DNA of 64,000 nt from Paulinella micropora (Eukaryota > Cercozoa > Imbricatea > Euglyphida): NCBI GenBank assembly GCA_009731375.1, contig BJOX01000013.1, positions 1,684,061-1,748,060 of the forward strand, in the 5' to 3' direction. The notes below the pieces were generated by a model, which did no database searches, was not told where the DNA came from, and saw nothing but the letters and a program-made list of their open reading frames with translations. Position numbers and translations under genes: made by a program. Position 1 is the stretch's first letter. Each line of letters opens with the position of its first letter. Shown here piece by piece: positions 55,651 to 64,000 of this stretch.

Positions 55651-58600
55651 GTGGTGTAAGTGTCTATGTGCCTGGCGTTGCCATGTGGCAACATTTGTTG
55701 CCATGTGGCAACAATTTTTCAGTACTAATTTTTAAAAAATTCTCAAGACTAAACCGTGGCTGTTTTCATAAATAAAACGCTAGAAAACTGTTGGAAAAGT
55801 CCCTAACAAGCGCGTCGTAAAATTTCTCGACAAAACTTTTAGTTGAAGTTATTTTTTTTTCTATTGAAGGGTGACCCCTCCCAGTGCACTTTTTCCACGT
55901 AAATTCACTACATAACGAATTTTTTTTTGGAAAAGATGGAGGTGGGAGACACCCTTTCAGTCCCTGTTGTGCGCTTGGGGAGGGCTTGGGCAAAAAAGAA
56001 ATTTGGCGATCCCACCTTTAAGGACATTGTGGCTTTGGGGGTGTTGACAGAAAAAGAAACAAAAAACCAAAAAGCTTTAACCACGCTGCGTTTTGATGGC
56101 AAGGATTATTACTTCTTCACGAAGCATTTGAAGCCAGAGCCTGGGCAGGCAGGGTCGAGTTTGAAGTTCATGAATGCAGAGGAGAAAGAGGTGGAGATGG
56201 AGGTTTCGGAGGATGAAGAAGAAGAACAGGAGGAACAGGAGGAGGAACAAAAACAGCAACAGAATCTGGATGAGGCGGGTGAGGAAAAAGAGGAGGAGGA
56301 GGAGGGAGGTGAGGATGAGGCTGTTCCCTTTCTTAACCCCAGCCCCTATACAGCCCAGCAAGTGGAGGAGGAGAAACAAAATGTGTTGGGGAAGGGCTTT
56401 GACTGGAAAGTGGGTCCCCAGGCAGTGGACTGGGGAGCAGATCGTCCTCGCCACAAGGCAAAGTCTACGATGGAAGAGAAGTTTGACATCTCCCCCCTCG
56501 CGTCCCCCCTCCTCTTTCTTTGCCATTTCGTTTTGTTTTTCTTATTCCAGTTTGCATCCATACCCCATACACTTTTTTTACATGTGTCTGGTTTTTTTTT
56601 TGAATATTGTTATGTCGTTGCAGAGAAATAATGTAATGAAAATTAATTTCAACTCCCTTTGTTTTGTTTGTTTTTTTTTGTCATCATGGTGTCCGCTTTC
56701 GTGCAAAATTTTGCGTGATTGCCAAAATTTTTTTATTTTATTTTTTTGTTTTTCCGGTTTGTAGACACTTTCTTCATTTTTTCCCCATGTCGGCTTTAAC
56801 ATCCATCCTTCAGCTCACCAACCAGGAGCTTGCAAAACAACAAAATAATGGTTTAGCAAAAGCATTGTCCACTGAGGAGTTCTGGCTTTTTTTGGGGCTG
56901 CTGGTACGCATTTCCATTGCAGACAGGGGTCGAAGAAGGTCGCACTGGGCCCCCAAGGAGGGTGAGGGGACGGATGGCTTGCCAGGAGATGGTTTTGGTG
57001 AGTATATGGCGCTGAATCGCTTCGACACCATTTTGAAATGTCTACGTACTGGCCCCCCTGCAACTGATGATGATCCTTTTTTGCCAATTCGAGCATTCGC
57101 TGAAGCTGTTGACGCCAAGGCAAGGGCTGCAATCGTTCCTGGGGGGGTAATTACTATCGATGAGAGCATGGGTCAATATACAGGGGAAGGTATGCCTGGC
57201 CAAATGTGTGTCCCCCGTAAGCCAATCCCTGTTGGAAGGGAATATCATACAGCGTGCGATGTCGAAACGGGGGTCTGTATCGCCATGGAAATAGTGGAGG
57301 GTAAGGACAGAGATAAACACAAGGAGTTCGCCAAAGAGTTTGGAGTCACGACGGCCACTACCCTTCGTTTATCCAAGCCGTGGTGGGGAACAGGTCGCAT
57401 TTTCATCGGCGATTCTTGGTTCGCTTCTTGCAAAACAGCAGTCGAGATGAAGAAAAGGGGGGTCGATTTTGTTGGAATGGTGAAGACTGCTCATGTGGGC
57501 TTTCCTGTGCGGCTTCTACACAGTAGAAGGGGGGGGGGGGGAAGGGCGATTTAGCTTCTGCAACATGCGAAAAGGAGGGGGTGAAGCTATTGGCAGTCAA
57601 CCAAAACAACCACAACCAGCAGCAAATTATTGCTACCTGCTCCACTACCTTGCCTGGAAAGCCTCGTAATGTCGTTTTAGTCAGTCTGTGCCCCGTGTCC
57701 CCAGGTGCGAGGCTGTGGCCCTTTATTATTCTGCTTTTAATGCGGTTGATATGTTTAATTCCGCACGCCACGGGTCAAACTCTCTCAATTTGTCTTTTAT
57801 TTTGAATGACTGGAAGAAGGTCGATTTTATGATTTTGATGGACTTCATTATCACCAACGCTTGCAAACATTATTGTTTTGTTAGCCAGTCGTCCTTGGCC
57901 AACCTCAACATGACGAAGGGCGACAACAGGCCGGGGTATTTCAAATCTGTGCTTGCTGCAGCCCTCCTCAGGCAAGGTGCACCCCCTGATTCCCAACCCC
58001 CCAATGCCCTCGCTTCTGACCCCCATGCCCCTGCCCAACCTATCATCCCAAAATGCATGGAACTTCGTAGGTACCCCCTAGTAATCATGTCGGACAAAGC
58101 AAAAAAGAAACAGGAGGCAGGTAGAGCATATAATGATAGCATAGAGAGGCCCAAAAGGCGTAGGTGTCGTGTTTGTTTGTATGCCTCTTCTGTCAGCAAG
58201 TCGTCTTACACGAGCTATTACTGTGGCACCTGTGGCCCCGACATGCCCCTGTGTAGCGGTGAAGGCAGAACGTGTCATGCCTGGCATAAACAAAACGGCA
58301 AACCAGCAAAAAAAAAAGCAGCGGACTTGATTTTCGAGGCCTTGAAGTAGCCTACTTGTTTGTTGCCACGTGGCAACCAGTGCTTTTCAGACTAGGGGCC
58401 GGTGTTCTCCAGAAATTGATGCAGCCGCCTCCAACACTTTTTTAATAAATTATTCTTTTTTTACATAGTTAAAAGATAATATGTATTAATATTATTAATA
58501 ATTTTTTTATTTTATTATTTTTTTCAGCTCCGGAAATCCTGTATTTACTGTTGCCACATGACATCCAGGCATAGGCACATAGACATAAGTGTTTTGTATG
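55651..58600 (+). mobile_element. piggyBac transposon
   Basis: The transposase gene is flanked by subterminal inverted repeats. On the left, GTAAGTGTCTATGTGCCTGG with the palindrome GTTGCCATGTGGCAAC (twice, 55676-55712). On the right, GTTGCCACGTGGCAAC at about 58361, and the inverse of the left motif near 58553-58590. The outermost ends and a TTAA target duplication were not identified. Confidence 0.6.
55936..58350 (+). pseudogene. piggyBac transposase, one intron, two frameshifts
   Basis: The start is the ATG at 55936. Exon 1 holds an acidic Glu/Gln-rich region. A probable intron spans 56481-56764 (GT at 56481, TTGTAG before 56765). Exon 2 has the transposase core. All three catalytic aspartates are present: ITIDESMGQY (57159), FIGDSWFAS (57411) and NAVDMFNSARHG (57748). 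A poly-G run (57528-57541) and a site near 57695 shift the frame. The C terminus has the cysteine-rich DNA-binding domain (CRVCLYAS, CGTCGPDMPLC). piggyBac transposases cut and paste at TTAA. The two shifts make this copy inactive unless they are sequencing errors in homopolymers. Confidence 0.75.
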
Positions 58601-59106
58601 TATATTCCCGTAAATAAGTATAGGGTCGCACTTCAAAACGGATGTTCAGTGCAGTTTCTCTACAGAAACCACACTAAGAGCCTTTATTGTGTTTTGAGGC
58701 TACCTATTCTCTCTAACTTCAAAACAACAATTTCATTAAAATCGCTCTTATTATGAATTTCGTTCTATTTTTCTTCGTGGATTAGACTTTCAGTCATTAT
58801 CAAATTCTGCGCCACTGCACCAACGCACTAACGCAGTAGCGCGCTGGAGTCGTGGCGACGAGGTCTGGATTTTTTTACCAGAAATTCTCAGTCAAAAAAT
58901 ATAACATTGTGAGAAGTGTTTTTCCACTAAGAGCAGTTATTCATTATTTCGTCTTCCTATTTATAACAAATACAGACAGACAAAAGAAGGAAAAACTGCT
59001 ATCTATTAATATTTGAAAGCCGACCGCTACGCTTGTCGTTTTCAAACATCGTTAAAAAATTAATTATTTTAAAGAAATAATATATTTATATTATATATAG
59101 AGAGAA
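58601..59106. other. AT-rich stretch, no gene
   Basis: No coding frame or recognised repeat. The end (59080-59106) with TATATTATATATAG resembles the promoter-like leaders of the viral genes. Confidence 0.45.
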
Positions 59107-59763
59107 ATGACAACCTTGAAAATTTACAAAATCTTTAATGCTGAAGACCAAACAGACAAGGAATATTACATTGGAAGCACAATTTAAAAAAGATTATCAA
59201 GCAGGTTCAGCCATCATAAATTACTCTGCAAGAAAGGAGTTAATAGAAAATTATACAATCATATGAATAATAAAGGAATTCAAAATTTTAAGTGTGTTTT
59301 AATTCACGAGGAAGTAATTAAAAATTATAACATTAATAAACAAAGGGTGGTTGATCAGAAATATATAGATGAATTGAAACCTACATTAAATTTAAATAAG
59401 GCTATGGGTGCAAATATTACTGATTGAAAAAGAGAACGGCATAAATTTGATGAACGAGAATTTAAAGATGAGAACGAAAGGAAACAAATAGAATATCAAA
59501 AACAATACCACAAGCAATATCATAAACAATATTATGAAAAAGAAAGTAAGAAAGTTAGAGAGTATCAAAAGCAATACTGGGCAATAAACAAAAACATTTT
59601 AAATTGTAAGCAAAAAGAGAGGTTTGATAAAATAAGAGAGAGTAAAAAATATTATTGTGAGTTATGTAATTTTATAGGTGTATCTCAATCAGCACTTATT
59701 ACACACAATAACTCCAAAAGACATATTTCAAAAAATGAAAAAATTTTAATTCTATTTAAATGA
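59107..59763 (+). pseudogene. GIY-YIG endonuclease with zinc finger, two stops
   Basis: One frame of 219 codons. LKIYKIFNAEDQTDKEYYIG followed by GST is the GIY-YIG core. It is interrupted by a TAA right after GSTI (59188-59190) and by a TGA near 59425. The downstream part has a basic helix and a C-terminal finger (YYCELCNFIGVSQSALITHN, then a second His). Such enzymes are mobile genes common in large DNA viruses. This copy is dead. Confidence 0.6.
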
Positions 59764-59843
59764 TTGAAAATATAAAAATATAAAAAATTTCTATTTAATA
59801 TTTAATTTAGAAAAAAAATTAACACACTGATATATTATCAAAC

Positions 59844-59902
59844 ATGGAGACACACACGTATAACGGCAATGCTTTATGTTTCAAATCATTCTTAGTAAGG
59901 TA
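59844..59902 (+). pseudogene. Fragment matching the start of the 62832 gene
   Basis: ATTATCAAACATGGAGACACA followed by codons for METHTYNGNA repeats the leader and first nine codons of the polymerase gene at 62832 (ATTATCAAACATGGAGACACA, METHAYNGKV). The similarity then stops and the frame ends after about 19 codons. Confidence 0.5.
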
Positions 59903-60470
59903 AGGGAGAAAGGCTTCATTCGTTGTAAATTCTAACATATACAATTTAAAAGCAATCCATATTCCTCTTATTATCTTACAGCAATCTCCTAAGTCATCTG
60001 TTATACCGCCAAGAGATTTATCACCAAGTCTTTTGATTAGTTTAGCAAACCTAACATGCAACACTAGACTATCGGTATTGTAGTGATTGAATTACTTATG
60101 AAAGGACGTTTGGAGCTGGTTATCGAGTCAACTGGAGACGCCTGGGAGACGTTAAACCTGCTTCTACTACCCTCAATACTGTTCAACTTACTAAGGGTTA
60201 GGAGCCTTGTACGTGGAGAAGTACAACAACATCACCAACGTGATCGAGAGGAAAGGTTTCCACTCTCTGTGTCGCACCCAAGAGTGACACAGCAGAAGGG
60301 AAGTCCTTCCAACTGTGCTTCAGCACCACTGCGTGAATCGTTGTGGTTGGACAGGGTGCAGCCAACACCCGCAAAATACTGTAAATTTTTTCCAACTATT
60401 TTTTGGGGCGGGACCTCGTGAACCCGGTCGCCCCCTTAAAGCTTCGATGTTGATATTTTTTCTAACTCTA
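59903..60470. other. No gene recognised
   Basis: A minus-strand frame (60064-59819) is open but has no family and overlaps the fragment at 59844. The rest looks like host repeat sequence. Confidence 0.35.
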
Positions 60471-60475
60471 AAAGG

Positions 60476-60532
<57 letters not shown>

Positions 60533-61274
60533 GAGATTTCGCAAAAGAAAAATCTTTGCAAAGGAAACGCAGTTTCACATCAAACAGCAATTTTTGTACG
60601 CATGTGTCCGGGATTGGAATCACGGGTAGATTGTGTTCTCGAAAAAGAAGAGAAGGGAAGGTCGTTGAAGAAAAAGTTCTTCTTCAATGAATTTCCATTC
60701 GCTTAGTGTTGATGGCAATACCAAGCATTTTCTTCTTTCGATTGGTTCTTTCGGGGCACTTCTTGTCTGGTGGACCAAAAAAGAGTAAGTCCCGGCGTCA
60801 ACACTGTGGGTGAAATCAGGGTTGACAATGCTGGGTTGCGACTTATAGGCCTGCTGACCGTGCGCTTTTGGGCTATTCTTATTGAGGAGGCCCGAAGAAT
60901 TTTTGCAAGGGTTGACATGAGCAAAATCTTTTCCAAGGGGTTCAGGCGGTGCAGAGCACGCACTGGGAGGTGACTGCAGCCACTCCGGAGGGAATAGCGG
61001 TGCGTCGGTAGGTTTGCTTGTAGAGTTGTTTGTAACTTAGGGCTTATCAAAGGGGAAACGAGTCTTCTGAATAAGACAGGGTTGTCAGCCCAAGAAATGA
61101 AAAAGAGAGGTTTGGTTGCAGCGCTTTATCGCCGCGACGGGGTCATAAACTGATGAGATTTCGCAAAAGAAAAATCTTTGCAAAGGAAACGCAGTTTCAC
61201 ATCAACAGCAATTTTTGTACTGTGCATGTGTCCGGGATGGGAATCATGGGTAGATTGTGTTCTCGAAAAAGAAG

Positions 61275-61280
<6 letters not shown>
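60533..61280. repeat. 125-bp direct repeats flanking a 490-bp segment
   Basis: GAGATTTCGCAAAAGAAAAA to GTTCTCGAAAAAGAAGA occurs at about 60533-60655 and 61152-61275. Both are next to (AGAT)n tracts. The segment between them has open frames on both strands but nothing recognisable. It could be a small retroelement with terminal repeats. Confidence 0.55.
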
Positions 61281-61307
<27 letters not shown>

Positions 61308-61328
61308 GGATGGATGAATGGATGGATG

Positions 61329-61368
<40 letters not shown>

Positions 61369-61406
61369 TATAGATAGATAGGTAGGTAGGTAGGTAGGTA
61401 GTTAGT

Positions 61407-61441
<35 letters not shown>

Positions 61442-61915
61442 GTACGTCCAAACATACATAGGTACATACATACATACATACATATGTACATATGTATGTA
61501 CATACATGCATACATACATACATATATATACATATGTACATAAATATATAGATACATAGATACATAGATACATAGATACATAGATACATACATACATACA
61601 TACATAGACACACACACACACACACAACACACACACACACACACACATAGACAGACAGGCAGACAGACAGGCAGACAGGCAGACAGACAGACAGACAGAC
61701 ACACACACACACACACACACACTCTCACACACACACACACAGATAAACACACACAAACACACACACACACACACACACACATAGACAGACAGGCAGACAG
61801 ACAGACAAGGCAGGCAGACAGACAGGCAAGGCAGGCAGACAGACAGACAGACAGACAGCACAGACAGACAGCACAGACAGACAGCACAGACAAACAGACA
61901 GACAGACGGAAGTGC
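61277..61915. repeat. (AGAT)n, (ACAT)n, (CA)n, (CAGA)n microsatellites
   Basis: Continuous simple sequence. Cys/Val or Tyr/Met-rich frames here are artefacts. Confidence 0.9.
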
Positions 61916-62145
61916 TAGTCTGAGACAGAGACAGAGAGACAGAGAGACAGAGAGACGGAAGTGCTAGAGTAGTATAGGGTGCCACTTTGGCACACTTTTT
62001 GGATACATACAGACTAAGCGACGAAACGGCTCTATCGGCTCTCCTGTTCGTCGTCTTAACTGATAGAAAATAACGGCTATTTAATGGTTATTTCTAACAA
62101 TTAATTATTTTACATTTAAAGATAAAATAGAGACACATATATAAG

Positions 62146-62673
62146 ATGATGCGATTTAGAATGTCTAGAGGTTGTGTTATGGTAAAGAATAACGAAAAGA
62201 GACCAATGGTAAAAGTTCAATGGAGAGAAGGAGGAAAGGTTATGTGTAAGAGTATATGTATTGGAAAGAAGAAATCAAAAGAGCAAGCACTAGAAGAAGC
62301 AAAGAAATATCACGAAGAAATTGTGATTCCAAGGTATGAGGAATGGAAAGTAAATTATGATAAAGAAACAAAAGAAATCAAAAAAGAAAAGAAGAAAATT
62401 TGGAAACACAAAGATTTCAAGTGTGAATGCGGCGCTGAAATACATAATGGCAACAAAGGGCGACATATGAAGTCTCAGAAACATATTTCAGCAGATTACA
62501 AAATTACGGAAAAAGAAAAACCTCCAGTTCCTCCTAGACCAAGCAAAGAGTATATGGAGAGAATAAAGAATGAGGAGATGTCAAAGTCCAAGGATAAGGA
62601 CGATAGGTGTAATATTTGCGGATACATGGAACATAACTGCCACTGCGGTTGCGGGTATGGTAAGTATTGGTAA
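62146..62673 (+). CDS. Zinc-finger protein of viral type
   Basis: It has 175 residues. The N terminus (MVKVQWREGGKVMCKSICIG, then KKKSKEQALEEAKKYHEEI) recalls the small AP2/integrase-type DNA-binding fold. A CECGAEIHNGNKGRHMKSQKH finger follows, then a C-terminal cysteine/histidine cluster (CNICGYMEHNCHCGCGYG). ACATATATAAG lies right before the ATG. It is probably DNA-binding, with partners unknown, and lies upstream of the polymerase gene in the same direction. Confidence 0.55.
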   Translation: MMRFRMSRGCVMVKNNEKRPMVKVQWREGGKVMCKSICIGKKKSKEQALEEAKKYHEEIVIPRYEEWKVNYDKETKEIKKEKKKIWKHKDFKCECGAEIHNGNKGRHMKSQKHISADYKITEKEKPPVPPRPSKEYMERIKNEEMSKSKDKDDRCNICGYMEHNCHCGCGYGKYW

Positions 62674-62831
62674 TTAAAAGGTTTGTCCGCAGAAAACACT
62701 GAATTTCCATCTAAAGACAAGGAAGGGGTCTATATATAGGGCACACGAGGCCACGAGGGGACAACCGATTGAGGCGGACAAATATTTTAATTTTATAAAA
62801 TTATATTTTCCTTAATATACAATTATCAAAC
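62674..62831 (+). promoter_or_regulatory. Leader of the polymerase gene
   Basis: AT-rich, with TATATATAG near 62731 and ATTATCAAAC just before the ATG; the latter is shared with 59834-59843. It may be the viral promoter. Confidence 0.35.
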
Positions 62832-64000
62832 ATGGAGACACATGCATACAACGGCAAGGTCTACAGGTTGGATAAGTTGAGGGAATATAAGATAAATTAT
62901 GAAATTAAACTAGTCAGGGGTCGGGACGTCCTATATATTAAACCAAAGGTAAGGGGGTATAAGATAGATTCACCGACAGCCCAAAACTACTTGAACCAAG
63001 TAAGAGGTGCGGTGTATTTTGAACACCATGCTATTCCAATAGCACCACCTTTACCTACGATTGAAGAGAAAAAAGAAATCAAGGAAAATGTCAGAGACTT
63101 GATGCGATATGGCAATTACGAAATCAAGCGAGACGACAGAAAGGAGCACAAACTTGGAATAAACGAAAGTATTTACAGGGTTGTGTTGAATGGAAACTTT
63201 CGGTCTTTCACTATGCGAGATGTAATAAGATTTATTGAAATCATATTGAACGACTTTTTAAAACGACAGGGACAAAGAGATAAGGTTGATGTAGGTATTG
63301 AGTTTGTAGATTATTACGGCAAAGTATCTACAGGACAACATTATGTCAATGAAATCTCGGTTGAAAAAGTTTTAGAAAGATTGTCGTCAATATTTCAAAG
63401 CAACGAAAGTCTTTATATGGATGAAAGTGGCACCAACTTTGATAAATTAAAGTTTGTATTGAAATCTGTTAAAATGCCTACTGGCGGAGCAAGGCTACAG
63501 GTTTTGAACAAACTGGATGTATATAGAAAGAAAGGAGTAATCTGTATTACTAATAGCGATAACTTATGCTTGGCCAGAGCAATCGTTGTAGTAAAAGCAA
63601 AAATTGAAAAACACCAAAAATACAAAACAATAATGATGGGACGAAAGATACAGCAGGAAATGGCTGAGGATTTGCATAATGAAGCGAAAGTTGTTAAGGA
63701 TGTGTGCGGTCTCCCAGAAATTGATACCTTTGCTAAGCACATTAAATATAATTTGGTTATTGTAGAGTTTCCTGACCAAATCGTCTATAAGACTGATTTA
63801 GTAGATGAGAAAGGCGAACGGCTGACAAACCTTTACATTCTAAAAACGGAAGGGCACTACGATGCCATAACCAATATATAGTCAATGCTAGGAAAAAAGA
63901 ATTTCTGCGAGTTGTGTCTAAGGGGATATATGGAAAGACATGCATGCGATGCTAAATGTAGTATCTGTGAAACCAAGGGTTGTAAGGGAATAAATGACAA
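62832..64000 (+). pseudogene. Protein-primed family B DNA polymerase, N-terminal part
   Basis: The frame has 349 codons to a TAG at 63879-63881, then continues in the same frame to the window edge. The middle and end match the N-terminal region of polymerases from Polintons, adintoviruses and related elements: CITNSDNLCLARAIVVVKAK, LPEIDTFAKHIKYNLVIVEF and LYILKTEGHYDAITNI. After the TAG come paired cysteines (FCELC, then ERHACDAKC and SICETKGC). The exonuclease and polymerase domains would lie beyond 64000. The role is replication of linear DNA primed by a terminal protein. The TAG suggests decay. Confidence 0.65.

Noticed and set aside
61197-61985. Cys/Val-rich frames resembling a disulfide-rich protein
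   Set aside because: Translated (CA)n and (CAGA)n repeats.

Overview
The window is a draft eukaryotic scaffold with 14 runs of N, several of them 10-N joins. It mixes host DNA, host transposons and at least two, probably three, kinds of endogenous DNA virus. A host exon coding tandem EGF-like modules (1-303, minus), DIRS-like and piggyBac transposons, LINE/SINE-like tails and very long microsatellites suggest a metazoan or a unicellular relative. I cannot name the host.

Virus 1 (AT-rich; 476-7097 and 34016-51453) is a polinton-like virus (PLV, Preplasmiviricota type). The right-hand piece starts with a terminal repeat, then carries two small genes, a primase-helicase (AEP plus SF3), a tail-fibre-like protein with an S74-type chaperone end, small membrane and secreted proteins, a protein with a parvovirus-type phospholipase A2 domain, an A32-type packaging ATPase, the major capsid protein and the first 65 codons of the penton gene. 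The left-hand piece starts with the same terminal repeat and carries a telomere-resolvase-like tyrosine recombinase, small zinc proteins, a second spike-like protein and the rest of the penton gene. Turned around, the left piece completes the right piece into one genome of roughly 24 kb. Their outer flanks are the two halves of one dispersed host repeat, of which an unoccupied copy lies at about 29845-30060. The ends are near-perfect palindromes of about 400 bp.

Virus 2 (very GC-rich; 14317-25272) is unrelated in composition and gene content. It has a long coiled-coil type I membrane protein, a divergently transcribed protein built of tandem CxxC repeats and ending in overlapping PSAP and PPAY motifs, a primase resembling herpesvirus UL52/PrimPol, an RPB10-like RNA polymerase subunit and two unknown genes. 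Several genes carry single frameshifts.

Virus 3 (59107-64000, scattered) is represented by a broken GIY-YIG endonuclease, a small zinc protein and the N-terminal part of a protein-primed family B DNA polymerase that runs off the right edge.

Host mobile DNA: a degraded DIRS-like retroelement (RNase H and tyrosine recombinase) lies between virus 1 and virus 2, and related sequence interrupts the penton gene at 51454. A piggyBac transposon with all three catalytic aspartates but two frameshifts lies at about 55.6-58.6 kb. The rest (26.2-34.0 kb and 60.4-61.9 kb) is mostly simple sequence. The order and orientation of the large blocks may be affected by misassembly.
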